Shown: piece by piece, positions 1 through 10,153 of the stretch
Position numbering within the stretch: position 1 is the first letter of the stretch
How the letters are laid out: each line of letters begins with the position of its first letter
DNA from: Acidovorax sp. sic0104
GTDB taxonomy: Bacteria > Pseudomonadota > Gammaproteobacteria > Burkholderiales > Burkholderiaceae_C
Assembly (NCBI RefSeq): GCF_019219095.1
Contig: NZ_JAHUWH010000011.1
Coordinates: 110,716 to 174,715 of the forward strand
Direction: 5' to 3'
Length of the DNA stretch: 64,000 nt
The notes under the pieces: generated by a model
Told to the model about the DNA's origin: nothing
Databases searched by the model: none
Seen by the model: only the letters and a program-made list of their open reading frames with translations
Position numbers and translations under genes: made by a program

Positions 1-830
1 AGCAGCTGCACACCACTCCCCAGACGCTGTCGGGACAAATCAAGCAACTGGAGGAATGGCTGGGGCACGACCTGTTTCGCAAACGGGGGCGGGGCCTGGA
101 GCTGACCAGCGAAGGGCGCGTGGCCCTTGGCTACGCGGAGCAAATCTTTGCGCTCGGCGACGAGCTGGAGAAGTCCGTGCGACTGTCACGGGGCCAGGCC
201 AAGCCGCTTGAGTTCCGAGTGGGCGTTGCTGACTCCATTGCCAAGTCGGTCGCCTATCACCTGCTTGAACCCGCTCTGGGCATGCCGCAGCAGGTGCACA
301 TGACCTGCCAGGAAGGCAAGTTTCCCGAGCTGATCGCCCAGCTGAGCCTTCACAAGCTGGATCTGGTGCTCGCCGACGAGCCGGTGTCCAAGAAGATCGG
401 CGTGAAGGCGTTCAACCACCCCCTGGGCACCAGTGGCATGAGCTTCCTGTGCGCCCCGGGCCTGCGCGCCGAACTCCAAGGCGATTTCCCCGGCTGCCTT
501 CAGGGCGCCCCGATGCTGATCCAGGGCCCCATGTCGTCGGTCCGGCAGCAGCTTGACCACTGGTTCAACAAGTACCAGCTGCAGCCCCGCCTGGTCGGCG
601 AGTTCGACGACAGCGCGCTCATGAATGCATTCGGGCGCGAGGGGCGCGGGGTGTTCACCTCGCCCACTGTGCTGGACGACGAAACCACGGCGCAGTTCGG
701 CGTCGAGGTGATCGGAAGATCGAGCGAATTGGTGGAGGAGTTTTTTGCGATCTCGGTGGAACGCCGCATTACGCACCCCTGCGTGGCAGCGATCACCAAG
801 GCGGCGAAGGCGGATCTGTTCGCGAAATGA
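1..830 (+). CDS. nhaR: NhaR-type LysR transcriptional activator (5' end outside window)
   Basis: Partial gene: the reading frame is already open at base 3 and ends in TGA at 828-830. The visible part starts inside the winged helix-turn-helix (SGQIKQLEEWLGHDLF, then LTSEGRVALGYAEQIF) and continues through the substrate-binding-like effector domain. In the family, NhaR activates Na+/H+ antiporter genes in response to sodium. The segments QGPMSSVRQQLDHWF and EFDDSALMNAFGREGRGVF fit NhaR better than generic LysR proteins. No nhaA is visible, so the target cannot be read from context. It is followed by a hairpin that probably ends transcription from both sides. A GTG at 120 is internal and not the start. 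Confidence 0.85.
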   Translation, partial: QLHTTPQTLSGQIKQLEEWLGHDLFRKRGRGLELTSEGRVALGYAEQIFALGDELEKSVRLSRGQAKPLEFRVGVADSIAKSVAYHLLEPALGMPQQVHMTCQEGKFPELIAQLSLHKLDLVLADEPVSKKIGVKAFNHPLGTSGMSFLCAPGLRAELQGDFPGCLQGAPMLIQGPMSSVRQQLDHWFNKYQLQPRLVGEFDDSALMNAFGREGRGVFTSPTVLDDETTAQFGVEVIGRSSELVEEFFAISVERRITHPCVAAITKAAKADLFAK

Positions 831-930
831 CGCCTACTCTACTGTCCGTGGGTCACAGGACTGCGGCACAGCGCCCGCCAGCGGGCAGCAAACCCAGAGC
901 ATCGGCATGCGGGACACGCATGTGAGCCGC

Positions 931-964
931 AAAAACAAAAACGCCCGCATTGCTGCGGGCGTTT
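931..964 (-). terminator. Rho-independent terminator, probably bidirectional, after tRNA-fMet
   Basis: A perfect 9-bp inverted repeat (acgcccgca at 941-949, tgcgggcgt at 954-962) has a 4-base loop. On the minus strand it is followed by a T-rich run (931-940 read in reverse), so it suits the tRNA transcript arriving from the right. A short T run on the plus side (962-965) means it could also stop nhaR transcription. Confidence 0.85.
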
Positions 965-973
965 TGCTTATTT

Positions 974-1050
<77 letters not shown>

Positions 1051-1061
1051 GTAAGAAATAA

Positions 1062-1090
1062 ATTATACCCTATTATTCAGCGGCTGCCGA
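1062..1090 (-). promoter_or_regulatory. Promoter for tRNA-fMet
   Basis: On the minus strand a perfect -10 hexamer TATAAT (1062-1067) sits 11 bp before the first tRNA base, putting the start point about 5 nt upstream of the mature 5' end. The -35 region (TCGGCA at 1085-1090, spacing 17) is poor and lies within the rplQ 3' end. Confidence 0.6.
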
Positions 1091-1465
1091 ATTATTTTCG
1101 GTTTCTGCAGCGCGGTCGACCAACTCGACCAGGGCCATGGGTGCATTGTCGCCCACGCGGAAACCCATCTTCAGGATACGGGTGTAGCCGCCAGGACGCA
1201 CCTTGAAGCGGGGACCCAGATCGTTGAACAGCTTGGTGACGCTGTCGCGGTCGCGCAGGCGGTTGAACGCCAGTCGACGGTTGGCGACGGAATCTTCCTT
1301 GGCCAGGGTGATCATGGGCTCGATCACGCGGCGCAGTTCCTTGGCCTTGGGGACCGTGGTCTTGATGGCCTCATGCTCGATGAGCGAGTTCATCATGTTC
1401 TGCAGCATCGCGAGGCGGTGCGAGCTGGTGCGGTTGAGTTTGCGGAGGCCGTGTCCGTGGCGCAT
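1073..1465 (-). CDS. rplQ: 50S ribosomal protein L17
   Basis: 130 aa, the usual length for the family. It begins [17 protein letters not shown], the conserved L17 amino terminus that binds 23S rRNA near the peptide exit tunnel. It is the last protein gene of the alpha operon, after rpoA. The 173-bp gap to rpoA contains two hairpins that could tune its expression. The C-terminal tail ([12 protein letters not shown]) is acidic and variable, as is common. The tRNA-fMet gene follows closely on the same strand. Confidence 0.98.
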   Translation of the reverse strand: MRHGHGLRKLNRTSSHRLAMLQNMMNSLIEHEAIKTTVPKAKELRRVIEPMITLAKEDSVANRRLAFNRLRDRDSVTKLFNDLGPRFKVRPGGYTRILKMGFRVGDNAPMALVELVDRAAETENNSAAAE

Positions 1466-1565
1466 GGTGCTTTCCTTCTACTGTCTATGTAATTAAATCG
1501 GGCAGCCGTGTCAGGTACTGTCCGAGGCACTGTTCCCTTTCGGCGTTATCGCCTGTGGGAACGAA

Positions 1566-1618
1566 AAGTCCCCTCGCGGGGGACTTGGAAACCGGGCTTC
1601 CCGTTTAGCGGGAAAGCC
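1566..1618 (-). promoter_or_regulatory. Paired hairpins in the rpoA-rplQ gap
   Basis: Two consecutive stem-loops: aagtcccc/ggggactt (1566-1573 with 1579-1586) and ggcttcccg/cgggaaagcc (1595-1603 with 1609-1618, one bulge). Neither is followed on the minus strand by a clear T run, so they look more like mRNA processing, stability or attenuation elements than full terminators. They sit in the longest gap of the ribosomal block. Confidence 0.5.
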
Positions 1619-1638
1619 TGCGATTATAAAACGGCAGC

Positions 1639-2631
1639 TCAGCGCTTGTCCAGGCCAGCCGGTGGCCAGTTCTCGAGCTTCATGCCCAGCGTGAGGCCAC
1701 GCGAGGCCAGCACTTCCTTGATTTCGTTGAGCGACTTGCGGCCCAGGTTAGGCGTCTTGAGCAGCTCGTTCTCGGTACGCTGGATCAGGTCACCGATGTA
1801 GTAGATGTTCTCGGCCTTCAGGCAGTTGGCGGAACGCACGGTCAGTTCCAACTCGTCCACGGGGCGCAGCAGGATCGGATCGAACGTTGCATTGCCACGT
1901 GGGCCTGCAGGTGCGTCGAACGCAGCCAGCTCGCCACCTTCCAGCTGCGCGAACACAGCCAGCTGCTCCACTAGGATCTTGGCCGAGGCGCGCACTGCGT
2001 CTTCGGCAGTGATGGCTCCATTGGTCTCGATCTCTACAACCAGCTTGTCCAGGTCGGTACGTTGCTCGACACGGGCGCTTTCCACGGTGTAGCTCACGCG
2101 CTTCACGGGGGAGAACGAGGCGTCCAGCACGATGCGGCCGATCGACTTGGTCGATTCGTCAGCATAACGACGCAGGCTGCCAGGCACATAGCCACGGCCC
2201 TTTTCCACCTTGATCTGCATGTCCAGCTTGCCGCCTTGCGACAGGTTGGCAATCACATGATCAGGGTTCACGATTTCGACATCGTGGGGGGTCTGGATAT
2301 CACGCGCTGTCACCACACCTTCGCCATCCTTGCGCAGGCTCAGCGTGACTTCGTCGCGGTTGTGCAGCTTGAACACCACGCCCTTGAGGTTCAGCAGGAT
2401 GTTGACCACATCTTCCTGAACGCCATCGATGGACGAGTACTCGTGCAGAACACCTGCAATGGTGACTTCCGTCGCTGCGTAACCCACCATGGACGAGAGC
2501 AGGACGCGCCGAATGGCATTGCCCAGCGTGTGGCCGTAACCACGCTCGAACGGCTCCAGCGCGACCTTGGCACGGTTGTGGCCAAGCTGCTCGACATTGA
2601 TCGCCTTGGGTTTCAGCAAATTGGTTTGCAT
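1639..2631 (-). CDS. rpoA: RNA polymerase alpha subunit
   Basis: 330 aa, full length. The amino-terminal domain (to about residue 235) carries the dimerisation motif with [17 protein letters not shown] near residue 30. It nucleates assembly of beta and beta' subunits. The C-terminal domain (about 250-320) holds the helix-hairpin-helix that contacts UP elements and activators, with [19 protein letters not shown]. The gene sits between rpsD and rplQ as in most bacteria, linking RNA polymerase supply to ribosome supply. Confidence 0.99.
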   Translation of the reverse strand: MQTNLLKPKAINVEQLGHNRAKVALEPFERGYGHTLGNAIRRVLLSSMVGYAATEVTIAGVLHEYSSIDGVQEDVVNILLNLKGVVFKLHNRDEVTLSLRKDGEGVVTARDIQTPHDVEIVNPDHVIANLSQGGKLDMQIKVEKGRGYVPGSLRRYADESTKSIGRIVLDASFSPVKRVSYTVESARVEQRTDLDKLVVEIETNGAITAEDAVRASAKILVEQLAVFAQLEGGELAAFDAPAGPRGNATFDPILLRPVDELELTVRSANCLKAENIYYIGDLIQRTENELLKTPNLGRKSLNEIKEVLASRGLTLGMKLENWPPAGLDKR

Positions 2632-2689
2632 TCAGACTTCCTCTCAATACCCCCAGCTCGTTACACCGGTAAGGCTGGTGAAGCGCCTA

Positions 2690-2709
2690 AACCGCGATGC
2701 CTCGCGGTT
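2690..2709 (-). promoter_or_regulatory. Perfect hairpin between rpsD and rpoA
   Basis: AACCGCGA (2690-2697) and TCGCGGTT (2702-2709) form an 8-bp stem with a TGCC loop, about 60 nt upstream of the rpoA start in the transcript. There is no T run, so it is more likely a structural or processing element than a terminator. Confidence 0.5.
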
Positions 2710-2744
2710 CAGGGACGGTTTTCTTGATCTACTGACTCGACCGA

Positions 2745-3368
2745 TTAGCGCGAGTACAACTCAACGATCAGCGATTCGTTGATGTCGGCACCAAACTCAT
2801 CACGGTCAGGCGCCTTTTTGAAGATGCCTTCTGCCTTGTCGGCATTCACTTCCACCCATGCAGGCATGCCAACCTGGGCAGCCAGTTGCAGAGCTTCCAC
2901 GATACGGGCTTGCTTCTTGGACTTTTCGCGAACGGCCACCACGTCGCCGGCCTTGACCAGGTAGGAAGCGATGTTCACGGACTTGCCGTTCACCGTGATG
3001 GCCTTGTGGGAAACCAGCTGGCGCGCTTCAGCGCGGGTCGAGCCGAAACCCATGCGGTACACCACGTTGTCCAGACGCGATTCCAGCAGGAACAACAGAT
3101 TGGCGCCGGTATTGCCCTTCTTGCCGTCAGCGGCTTCGAAGTAACGGCGGAATTGCTTTTCCAGCACGCCGTACATGCGCTTGACCTTCTGCTTTTCACG
3201 CAGTTGCAGTCCGTAGTCGGACGTGCGCGCACCGGAGGTACGGCCATGTTGGCCAGGCTTGGAGTCGAACTTGGACTTGTCGGCGATCGAGCGGCGGGCG
3301 CTCTTGAGGAACAGGTCCGTGCCTTCACGGCGGGAGAGTTTGGCCTTGGGGCCGAGGTAACGTGCCAC
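2745..3368 (-). CDS. rpsD: 30S ribosomal protein S4
   Basis: 207 aa, family length. It opens [19 protein letters not shown] and carries the S4 RNA-binding domain in the middle (about residues 97-160, [20 protein letters not shown]). S4 is a primary 16S rRNA binder that nucleates 30S assembly, and in E. coli it represses the alpha operon translationally. It lies in the standard position between rpsK and rpoA. The 91-bp gap to rpsK contains an inverted repeat (ccgcctg/caggcgg around 3412-3443) that could be part of such control, which is inference. Confidence 0.98.
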   Translation of the reverse strand: MARYLGPKAKLSRREGTDLFLKSARRSIADKSKFDSKPGQHGRTSGARTSDYGLQLREKQKVKRMYGVLEKQFRRYFEAADGKKGNTGANLLFLLESRLDNVVYRMGFGSTRAEARQLVSHKAITVNGKSVNIASYLVKAGDVVAVREKSKKQARIVEALQLAAQVGMPAWVEVNADKAEGIFKKAPDRDEFGADINESLIVELYSR

Positions 3369-3459
3369 TTGAGCTTCCTTTGTGTCATCTACCGCAAACC
3401 ATTGCGGGAGCCGCCTGAGGCGCTTGCGCGTTCACAGGCGGCGGTGGGCTTATGAAGAA

Positions 3460-3864
3460 TTAGATACGACGGCGCTTTTGAGGGCGGCAGCCGTTGTGGG
3501 GCACCGGGGTCACATCAGAGATCGACGTGATGCGGATGCCCAGTGCGCCGAGAGCGCGCACCGAAGACTCACGGCCAGGACCAGGACCCTTGATTTCGAC
3601 GTCGAGGTTCTTGATGCCTTGGTCGATGGCGGCGCGGCCAGCCACTTCCGATGCCACCTGGGCAGCGAAAGGAGTGGACTTGCGCGAGCCCTTGAAGCCT
3701 TGGCCACCGGACGATGCCCACGACAGCGCATTGCCCTGACGGTCGGTGATCGTGATGATGGTGTTGTTGAACGAGGCGTGCACGTGGGCAATACCGTCGG
3801 AAACGTTCTTCCGGACCTTCTTGCGGACGCGCTGGGCTGCGTTGTTGGCAGGAGACTTAGCCAT
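3460..3864 (-). CDS. rpsK: 30S ribosomal protein S11
   Basis: 134 aa. Conserved S11 core with [19 protein letters not shown] near residue 27 and the C-terminal basic end [16 protein letters not shown]11 sits on the 30S platform near the mRNA exit and the Shine-Dalgarno helix. It is 18 bp downstream of rpsM in the alpha operon, so the pair is surely co-transcribed. Confidence 0.98.
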   Translation of the reverse strand: MAKSPANNAAQRVRKKVRKNVSDGIAHVHASFNNTIITITDRQGNALSWASSGGQGFKGSRKSTPFAAQVASEVAGRAAIDQGIKNLDVEIKGPGPGRESSVRALGALGIRITSISDVTPVPHNGCRPQKRRRI

Positions 3865-3882
3865 GATGATCTTTCAATCTCT

Positions 3883-4248
3883 TTATTTCTTCAGTGCAGC
3901 TGCGCCCTTGCGCGGACCCTTGCGGGTGCGGGCATTGGTACGGGTGCGCTGACCACGCATTGGCAGACCGCGGCGATGGCGGAAGCCACGATAGCAGCCG
4001 ATGTCCATCAAACGCTTGATGTTCATCGTGGTTTCGCGGCGCAGGTCACCTTCGATGGTGAACTGCTCGATTTGCTCGCGAATTTTTTCCAGATCGCCGT
4101 CCGTCAGATCCTTGATCTTCTTGGAGTAAGCGATACCAGTCGCTTCGCAAATCTTGCGAGCGCGGGTGCGACCAATGCCAAAAATGGCGGTCAAACCGAT
4201 TTCCGCGTGCTTGTGCGGCGGAATGTTAATGCCAGCGATACGTGCCAT
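3883..4248 (-). CDS. rpsM: 30S ribosomal protein S13
   Basis: 121 aa. [19 protein letters not shown] opens the helix-two-turns-helix fold, and the basic tail ends in [16 protein letters not shown]13 lies in the 30S head and makes bridges to L5 and the P-site tRNA. It is the first gene of the alpha operon order rpsM-rpsK-rpsD-rpoA-rplQ, 23 bp after rpmJ with no terminator between, so spc and alpha parts appear continuous. Confidence 0.98.
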   Translation of the reverse strand: MARIAGINIPPHKHAEIGLTAIFGIGRTRARKICEATGIAYSKKIKDLTDGDLEKIREQIEQFTIEGDLRRETTMNIKRLMDIGCYRGFRHRRGLPMRGQRTRTNARTRKGPRKGAAALKK

Positions 4249-4271
4249 ATGCGTCCTCTAATACTTTCCAA

Positions 4272-4385
4272 TCAACCTTGGCGCTGCTTGTGACGCAGGT
4301 CCGTGCAGATCACGCGCACCACACCCTTGCGGCGGATGATCTTGCAGTTGCGGCAGATTTTTTTGACCGAAGCCGAAACTCTCAT
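4272..4385 (-). CDS. rpmJ: 50S ribosomal protein L36
   Basis: 37 aa, read directly from the sequence: it begins [20 protein letters not shown] and ends RHKQRQG. Three cysteines and a histidine (C11, C14, C27, H32) form the zinc-ribbon of the Cys-containing L36 type. It lies between secY and rpsM as in E. coli. The gene infA, which sits next to rpmJ in many Burkholderiales, is not present in the 141-bp gap to secY. Start ATG is at 4383-4385. Confidence 0.96.
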   Translation of the reverse strand: MRVSASVKKICRNCKIIRRKGVVRVICTDLRHKQRQG

Positions 4386-4526
4386 TGCATTCTCCTAAAA
4401 CTTTTCCATCCGTCCCGGCTGCTTCGCACGGAACACAATTTGTGCCCGCAAAACCGTGGGGCGTCGACTCAACCGATATCCAGCTTGCAGGCAGCGCTCG
4501 CGGTGCGATCTCTGCCTTCCTGACCA

Positions 4527-5846
4527 TCAACCGCCCGCGTTGCCTTTGAAGTTGGCTTTCTTGAGCAGCGATTCATATTGCTGCGACATCATGTAGTTCT
4601 GCACCTGGGCCATGAAGTCCATGGTCACCACCACGATGATCAGCAGCGACGTTCCACCAAAATAGAACGGTACGTTGTACTTCAAGATCAGGAACTCCGG
4701 CAGCAGGCATACGAAGGTGATATACACCGCGCCAGCCAACGTCAGACGAACCAGGATCTTGTCAATGTAGCGTGCAGTCTGCTCACCCGGGCGAATGCCT
4801 GGAATGAATGCACCGCTCTTCTTCAGGTTGTCTGCAGTCTCGCGGCTGTTAAATACCAGAGCCGTGTAGAAGAAGCAGAAGAAGACGATGGCAGCAGCAT
4901 AGAACATCACATAGATGGGCTGGCCAGGGGTCAACGCACCAGAAATGTCCTTCAACCAGCGCATCGACTCACCAGCACTGAACCAGTTGACCACCGTAGC
5001 GGGCAGCAAGATGATCGACGACGCGAAGATCGGGGGAATCACACCCGCCATGTTCAGCTTCAGGGGCAGATGTGACGACTGACCGCCATACACCTTGTTC
5101 CCCACCTGCCGGCGAGCGTAGTTCACCAATATCTTGCGCTGACCGCGCTCTACATACACCACGAAGTAAGTCACCAGACCCACGACAGCGACGATGAAGA
5201 TCGCAGCCAGGATGCTCATCGCACCCGTACGGACCAGTTCCAGAAGACCACCGATGGAGCTCGGCAGGCCAGCCGCGATACCGGCGAAGATCAGGATCGA
5301 GATCCCGTTGCCAAGACCGCGCTCGGTGATCTGCTCACCCAGCCACATCAGGAACATCGTCCCAGCCGTCAGGCTGACCACTGCCGTCAGGCGGAAACCG
5401 AAGCCAGGGCTGATCACGAGGCCCGCAGAGCTTTCCAGCGCCACTGCAATGCCCAGCGACTGGAACAGAGCCAGAGCCAGTGTGCCGTAACGGGTGTACT
5501 GCGTGATCTTGCGACGGCCCGCTTCGCCTTCTTTCTTCAACTGCTCGAAGGTCGGCACCACGTAGCTCATCAGCTGCATGATGATCGATGCCGAGATGTA
5601 CGGCATGATCCCCAAGGCGAAAACCGTGAAACGCGACAGCGCACCACCCGAGAACATGTTGAACAGGTTCAGGATCCCGCCTTGCTGGCCACTGAACAGC
5701 TGCTGAAGTTGGGCTGGATCGATACCGGGCACCGGGATATGAGCCCCGATGCGGTACACGACCAGCGCCAGCAACAGAAAAACCAGACGACGACGCAGGT
5801 CGCCGAACTTGCCGGTCTTTGCGATTTGAGCCGCGCTAGTAGCCAC
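4527..5846 (-). CDS. secY: Preprotein translocase channel subunit SecY
   Basis: 439 aa, about ten membrane segments. Recognisable landmarks are the plug region after [14 protein letters not shown] near residue 35, [18 protein letters not shown] in TM2, and the cytoplasmic loop [19 protein letters not shown] near residue 230 that contacts SecA and the ribosome. SecY with SecE and SecG forms the inner-membrane protein export channel. It is the last large gene of the spc part and lies 24 bp after rplO. Confidence 0.99.
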   Translation of the reverse strand: MATSAAQIAKTGKFGDLRRRLVFLLLALVVYRIGAHIPVPGIDPAQLQQLFSGQQGGILNLFNMFSGGALSRFTVFALGIMPYISASIIMQLMSYVVPTFEQLKKEGEAGRRKITQYTRYGTLALALFQSLGIAVALESSAGLVISPGFGFRLTAVVSLTAGTMFLMWLGEQITERGLGNGISILIFAGIAAGLPSSIGGLLELVRTGAMSILAAIFIVAVVGLVTYFVVYVERGQRKILVNYARRQVGNKVYGGQSSHLPLKLNMAGVIPPIFASSIILLPATVVNWFSAGESMRWLKDISGALTPGQPIYVMFYAAAIVFFCFFYTALVFNSRETADNLKKSGAFIPGIRPGEQTARYIDKILVRLTLAGAVYITFVCLLPEFLILKYNVPFYFGGTSLLIIVVVTMDFMAQVQNYMMSQQYESLLKKANFKGNAGG

Positions 5847-5870
5847 AGATGCCTTCCTTCGGAGTCAAAC

Positions 5871-6302
5871 TCAGGCGACGCTGCCGCCGGCAGCTTCAAT
5901 GGCCGCCTTGGCGCCAGCCGTGGCACCGATGCCATTCAGCTTGACAGCCTTCGTGAGGGAGCCGCTCTTGATGACCTTGACCACCTTGGCCAGCTCGCCG
6001 ATCAGGCCGGCTTGCTTGAGGGCCAGCACATCCACTTCGGCCAGACCGAGTTGGTCCAGTGCCGTCAGCGTGACTTCTGCATTGAACTTGAGCAGGTGCG
6101 ACTTGAAGCCGCGCTTGGGCAAGCGACGTTGCAGAGGCATTTGACCGCCTTCGAAGCCTACCTTGTGGTAGCCGCCGGAGCGAGACTTCTGGCCCTTGTG
6201 ACCACGGCCAGCGGTCTTGCCCAGGCCGGAGCCGATACCACGGCCTACGCGGCGCTTGGCATGCTTGGCGCCGTCGGCGGGCTTGATGCTATTGAGTTCC
6301 AT
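5871..6302 (-). CDS. rplO: 50S ribosomal protein L15
   Basis: 143 aa. [20 protein letters not shown] followed by the Gly/Lys-rich segment [19 protein letters not shown], which threads into 23S rRNA. The globular C-terminal part ends in the alanine-rich tail [12 protein letters not shown]. It lies 10 bp after rpmD and before secY, the usual spc order. Confidence 0.98.
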   Translation of the reverse strand: MELNSIKPADGAKHAKRRVGRGIGSGLGKTAGRGHKGQKSRSGGYHKVGFEGGQMPLQRRLPKRGFKSHLLKFNAEVTLTALDQLGLAEVDVLALKQAGLIGELAKVVKVIKSGSLTKAVKLNGIGATAGAKAAIEAAGGSVA

Positions 6303-6312
6303 GATCTATCTC

Positions 6313-6495
6313 TCAGACGATTTTGACCAGGTAGCTGATCTTGTTAATCATGCCGCGAACTTCGGGCGAATCCTTCAATTCGCTGACGCTGTTCAGCTTG
6401 CGCAGACCCAGGCCACGGACGGTGGCGCGGTGCGATTCCTTGGTGCCGATAGGGCTGCGCACCAGTTGAATCTTGACGGTTTGTTGCGTAGTCAT
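6313..6495 (-). CDS. rpmD: 50S ribosomal protein L30
   Basis: 60 aa, family length. [20 protein letters not shown] and the conserved LGLRKLNSV are the ferredoxin-like L30 signature. It is between rpsE (13-bp gap) and rplO in the spc cluster. Confidence 0.97.
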   Translation of the reverse strand: MTTQQTVKIQLVRSPIGTKESHRATVRGLGLRKLNSVSELKDSPEVRGMINKISYLVKIV

Positions 6496-6508
6496 TTCCA
6501 GCTTCCAA

Positions 6509-7027
6509 TCAGGCGAAGATGTCTTCGACCGTTTTGCCGCGCTTGGCTGCCACTTGCGAAGGCGTCGTGGAATTCACCAGCGCGTCGAACGTGGCGCGGA
6601 CCATGTTGTAGGGGTTGGAGGAACCATGGCTCTTGGCCACGATGTCCGTGATACCCACAACTTCGAATACAGCGCGCATCGGGCCGCCGGCGATGATGCC
6701 GGTACCCTTGGGAGCGGGGTGGAGTTCCACCGATGCCGCACCGTGATGACCCTTCACCGAGTGGTGGATGGTGCCGCTCTTGATCGCGACCTTCACCAGA
6801 TTGCGACGGCATTCTTCCATCGCCTTTTGCACGGCAGCTGGCACTTCCTTGGACTTGCCCTTGCCCATGCCAACGCGGCCATCACCATCGCCAACCACAG
6901 TCAGTGCGGCGAAACCGAGAATACGGCCACCCTTCACGACTTTGGTCACGCGGTTGACCGCGATCATTTTTTCGCGCAGACCGTCGTCCTGGCCTTCGCT
7001 CTGCACCTTGGGTTGAAATTTAGCCAT
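6509..7027 (-). CDS. rpsE: 30S ribosomal protein S5
   Basis: 172 aa. The amino-terminal double-stranded RNA-binding fold includes [20 protein letters not shown] (about residues 25-44). The C-terminal half has the [20 protein letters not shown] block. S5 lies on the 30S solvent face near the mRNA entry channel and affects decoding fidelity. Spacing to rplR is 17 bp. Confidence 0.98.
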   Translation of the reverse strand: MAKFQPKVQSEGQDDGLREKMIAVNRVTKVVKGGRILGFAALTVVGDGDGRVGMGKGKSKEVPAAVQKAMEECRRNLVKVAIKSGTIHHSVKGHHGAASVELHPAPKGTGIIAGGPMRAVFEVVGITDIVAKSHGSSNPYNMVRATFDALVNSTTPSQVAAKRGKTVEDIFA

Positions 7028-7044
7028 TTTGTATTCCGCTCCGC

Positions 7045-7410
7045 TTAGAACTGCAGGCCGGCTTCACGGGCTGCGTCGGCCAGAGCCTTGACGCGACCGT
7101 GGTAGGCAAAGCCTGAGCGATCAAATGCAACCTTCTCGACGCCAGCAGCCTTCGCCTTTTCAGCGATGCGCTTGCCGATGATCTGGGCTGCAGCGGCGTT
7201 GCCACCCTTGCCCGAGCCGCCGAGCGACTTGCGCACATCGGCTTCTGCCGTGGATGCACTTGCCAGCACCTTGCTGCCGTCTTCGGAGATCACGCTGGCA
7301 TAGATGTGGAGGTTCGTACGGTTCACCGTGAGACGGGCCACGCCTTGCTGTGCAATGCGGATGCGGGTCTGGCGCGAACGACGAAGACGCTGCTCTTTCT
7401 TGGTCAACAT
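7045..7410 (-). CDS. rplR: 50S ribosomal protein L18
   Basis: 121 aa. [20 protein letters not shown] then [20 protein letters not shown] and the C-terminal [20 protein letters not shown] are diagnostic. L18 binds 5S rRNA together with L5 and anchors it in the central protuberance. It is flanked by rplF and rpsE as expected. Confidence 0.98.
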   Translation of the reverse strand: MLTKKEQRLRRSRQTRIRIAQQGVARLTVNRTNLHIYASVISEDGSKVLASASTAEADVRKSLGGSGKGGNAAAAQIIGKRIAEKAKAAGVEKVAFDRSGFAYHGRVKALADAAREAGLQF

Positions 7411-7421
7411 GTTGCAGCTCC

Positions 7422-7955
7422 TTATTTCTTCTTGGTCTCTTTGATCGTGACTTTTTCGTCCGCATAGCGGATACCCTTGCCCTTGTAGGGCTCGGGTGGA
7501 CGAACAGCACGGATCTCAGCAGCGATCTGGCCGACGCGCTGGCGGTCGGCACCCTTGATCACCACTTCCGTGGGGGTCGGGGTGGCCACCGTGATGCCGG
7601 CGGGCATTTCGATGTTGACCGGATGCGAATAGCCCACTGCCAGGTTCAGCTTGGCGCCGGAGGCAGCAGCCTTGTAGCCCACGCCGATCAGCGTCAGCTT
7701 CTTCTCGAAGCCCTTGCTGACGCCGACCACCATGTTGTTGACCAACTGGCGAATCGTGCCGCTCATGGCATTGGCTTCGCGGGATTCATTGGCAGGCTCG
7801 AAGCTGAGCTTGCCGTCGTTGCTCGACACCTTCACCAGCACGTTTTGTGCGAGCGACAGGGTGCCGCCAGAGCCCTTCACGGAGATCTGGTCTTCTTTCA
7901 CGGACACATCCACGCCTGCGGGGATGGTCACGGGCATTTTTCCTACTCGGGACAT
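7422..7955 (-). CDS. rplF: 50S ribosomal protein L6
   Basis: 177 aa with the two repeated alpha/beta domains of L6. It begins [19 protein letters not shown], and near residue 155 carries the [14 protein letters not shown] motif of the second domain. L6 lies near the factor-binding site of the large subunit. It is between rpsH and rplR. Confidence 0.98.
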   Translation of the reverse strand: MSRVGKMPVTIPAGVDVSVKEDQISVKGSGGTLSLAQNVLVKVSSNDGKLSFEPANESREANAMSGTIRQLVNNMVVGVSKGFEKKLTLIGVGYKAAASGAKLNLAVGYSHPVNIEMPAGITVATPTPTEVVIKGADRQRVGQIAAEIRAVRPPEPYKGKGIRYADEKVTIKETKKK

Positions 7956-7981
7956 TTCAGTGTTCTCCTCAATGCCGCGGG

Positions 7982-8377
7982 TTAGGCCACGTAGCAGAGC
8001 ACTTCGCCACCGACACCGGTAGCGCGCGCCTTGCGATCGGTCATCACGCCCTTGGGCGTCGTGACAATTGCCACACCCAGACCGTTCATGACTTGTGGAA
8101 TGGAATCACGGCCTTTGTAGACACGCAGACCAGGGCGGCTGACGCGTTCGATGCGCTCAATCACGGGACGGCCTGCGTAGTACTTCAGGGCAATTTCAAG
8201 TTCGGACTTGCCGGCTTCGGTCTTGACCTGGAAGCCGTCGATATAGCCTTCGTCCTTCAGCACCTGGGCGATGGCAACCTTCACTTTGGAAGAAGGCACC
8301 AGCACCGTGGCCTTGGAGACCATTTGTGCATTGCGGATGCGGGTCAGCAAGTCAGCGATGGGATCACTCATGCTCAT
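7982..8377 (-). CDS. rpsH: 30S ribosomal protein S8
   Basis: 131 aa from the ATG at 8375-8377 ([18 protein letters not shown]), the usual family start. The open frame runs further upstream, but that extension overlaps rpsN and has no S8 similarity. The C-terminal [20 protein letters not shown] and GEVLCYVA are conserved. S8 binds the central domain of 16S rRNA. In E. coli it is also the translational repressor of the spc operon. Confidence 0.97.
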   Translation of the reverse strand: MSMSDPIADLLTRIRNAQMVSKATVLVPSSKVKVAIAQVLKDEGYIDGFQVKTEAGKSELEIALKYYAGRPVIERIERVSRPGLRVYKGRDSIPQVMNGLGVAIVTTPKGVMTDRKARATGVGGEVLCYVA

Positions 8378-8397
8378 GTTGTATCTCTCCTGCCTGC

Positions 8398-8703
8398 TTA
8401 CCAGCTGGCCTTGGTGACACCGGGGATGTCGCCTGCAAAAGCCAGTTCGCGGATCTTGGCGCGAGCCAGACCGAATTGACGGAAGGTGCCACGTGGACGA
8501 CCGGTGATTTCGCAACGGTTGCGCTGACGCGTGGGGTTGGCGTTGCGGGGGAGCTTCTGCAGACCCAGACGGGCTGCATCGCGCTCTTCATCGCTACGCT
8601 TGGCATCGCCAGCGATCGCCTTCAGTTCCGCATACTTCGTTGCGTACTTGGCGGCCAGTTTTTCGCGCTTCAGTTCGCGCTGGATCAAAGCTACTTTAGC
8701 CAT
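8398..8703 (-). CDS. rpsN: 30S ribosomal protein S14
   Basis: 101 aa, the long zinc-free type: the C-terminal region [20 protein letters not shown] has a single Cys, not the CxxC pairs of the short zinc type. S14 is in the 30S head near the A site. It lies 8 bp after rplE. Confidence 0.97.
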   Translation of the reverse strand: MAKVALIQRELKREKLAAKYATKYAELKAIAGDAKRSDEERDAARLGLQKLPRNANPTRQRNRCEITGRPRGTFRQFGLARAKIRELAFAGDIPGVTKASW

Positions 8704-8711
8704 GCTTCGCC

Positions 8712-9251
8712 TCAGTTCTTGAACGGGAAACGGAAACCAGCGAGAAGCGCCTTGGCTTCTTCGTCGGACTTGGCCGTCGTGGTGATGCTGATATTCAGAC
8801 CGCGCAGTGCGTCGACCTTGTCGTACTCGATCTCAGGGAAAATGATCTGTTCCTTGACACCGATGTTGTAGTTGCCGCGGCCATCGAAGGCGCGGCCGGA
8901 GATACCACGGAAGTCACGGACGCGGGGCAGTGCCACGGTCACGAAACGGTCCAGGAACTCATACATCTGCACGCCGCGCAGCGTGACCATGCAACCGATG
9001 GCTTGGCCTTCGCGGATCTTGAAACCGGCGATAGCCTTCTTGGCCTTGGTCACCACGGGCTTCTGGCCAGCGATCTTGGTCAGGTCGGCAACGGCGTTGT
9101 CCATGACCTTCTTGTCCGACACAGCTTCGCTCACGCCCATATTCAGGGTGATCTTGGTCAGACGGGGCACCTGCATAGGCGAGGTGTAACCGAACTGCTT
9201 GGTCAGTTCGGGAGCGATCTTGTCGCGGTAGATTTCTTGGAGTCGTGCCAT
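8712..9251 (-). CDS. rplE: 50S ribosomal protein L5
   Basis: 179 aa. It opens [20 protein letters not shown] and includes [20 protein letters not shown] and the C-terminal [19 protein letters not shown]5 binds 5S rRNA and touches the P-site tRNA and S13. It is 9 bp after rplX in the spc order. Confidence 0.98.
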   Translation of the reverse strand: MARLQEIYRDKIAPELTKQFGYTSPMQVPRLTKITLNMGVSEAVSDKKVMDNAVADLTKIAGQKPVVTKAKKAIAGFKIREGQAIGCMVTLRGVQMYEFLDRFVTVALPRVRDFRGISGRAFDGRGNYNIGVKEQIIFPEIEYDKVDALRGLNISITTTAKSDEEAKALLAGFRFPFKN

Positions 9252-9260
9252 GTTTACCCC

Positions 9261-9581
9261 TTAGGCCGCCTTGATTTCAGCGCCGCTGGACTTGAACACG
9301 CGAACGCGCGAACCGTCAGCCTGCACCTTGATGCCCACGCGATCAGCCTTGCCGGTGGCAGCATTGAAGATGGCCACGTTGGACTGATGGATCGGCATGG
9401 CCTTTTCAACGATGCCGCCCGTCGTACCCTTCATGGGGTTCGGCTTGGCGTGCTTCTTGACGAGGTTGATGCCGTCGATGACGAGATACGAGTCGTCCTT
9501 GCGCAGCGACACAGTGCCGCGCTTGCCCTTGTCGCGCCCGGTCAGCACGATGACTTCGTCGCCCTTGCGAATCTTGTTCAT
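9261..9581 (-). CDS. rplX: 50S ribosomal protein L24
   Basis: 106 aa. A KOW motif at the amino terminus ([20 protein letters not shown], about residues 5-24) marks L24, an early assembly initiator of the 50S subunit near the exit tunnel. It is 9 bp after rplN. Confidence 0.98.
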   Translation of the reverse strand: MNKIRKGDEVIVLTGRDKGKRGTVSLRKDDSYLVIDGINLVKKHAKPNPMKGTTGGIVEKAMPIHQSNVAIFNAATGKADRVGIKVQADGSRVRVFKSSGAEIKAA

Positions 9582-9590
9582 GGCGCGTCC

Positions 9591-9959
9591 TTAGAGAACT
9601 TCAGGAGCCAGGGACACGATCTTCATGAACTTCTCGGTACGCAGTTCACGCGTCACGGGTCCAAAGATGCGGGTGCCGATAGGCTCCAACTTTGCATTCA
9701 GCAACACTGCTGCGTTGCCGTCGAATTTGACGAGCGAGCCATCGCCACGACGAATACCCTTCGCCGTACGGACCACCACTGCGCTATAGACCTCGCCCTT
9801 CTTGACGCGGCCGCGCGGAGCAGCTTCCTTGATGCTCACCTTGATGATGTCGCCAACGCTTGCATAGCGACGCTTCGAGCCACCCAGCACCTTGATGCAA
9901 AGGACGGACTTGGCGCCGGTATTGTCGGCAACCTCTAACCGAGATTCTGTCTGGATCAT
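9591..9959 (-). CDS. rplN: 50S ribosomal protein L14
   Basis: 122 aa from the ATG at 9957-9959 ([20 protein letters not shown]), the family start. A seven-codon extension upstream is open but not conserved. L14 sits at the subunit interface. Here it is the first gene of the block: no rpsQ, rpmC or rplP lies upstream, and a strong promoter stands about 150 bp away. The leader is therefore long (about 150 nt) and has potential for structure. Confidence 0.98.
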   Translation of the reverse strand: MIQTESRLEVADNTGAKSVLCIKVLGGSKRRYASVGDIIKVSIKEAAPRGRVKKGEVYSAVVVRTAKGIRRGDGSLVKFDGNAAVLLNAKLEPIGTRIFGPVTRELRTEKFMKIVSLAPEVL

Positions 9960-10117
9960 TTCAATATTCCCAACTTGCACCAGAAGACAACAGCCCCAGA
10001 GAACTTCTCAAGGGCTGCAGATCAGCCAGTCAGTCTTGGGCCCGTCGTCCGCACCGCAAACCATTTGCAGCACTTCCCGCTGGGCAGAAACTTCACGTAG
10101 GAAACGCGAAGCCCTCG

Positions 10118-10146
10118 ATTATTGCAAAGGCACTATGCGAAGTCAA
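10118..10146 (-). promoter_or_regulatory. Strong sigma-70 promoter of the rplN ribosomal block
   Basis: On the minus strand, TTGACT (10141-10146), exactly 17 bp, then AATAAT (10118-10123): each hexamer differs from consensus by one base. Transcription would start near 10111, about 150 nt before rplN. The -35 box lies 7 bp from the glpD-stop side end at 10154, so glpD and the promoter almost touch. Confidence 0.85.
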
Positions 10147-10153
10147 GCGCCTA

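Noticed and set aside
4258..4530. Possible infA between secY and rpmJ
   Set aside because: The 141-bp gap is too short for IF-1 (about 72 codons) and the frame shows no S1-like sequence; only rpmJ is supported.
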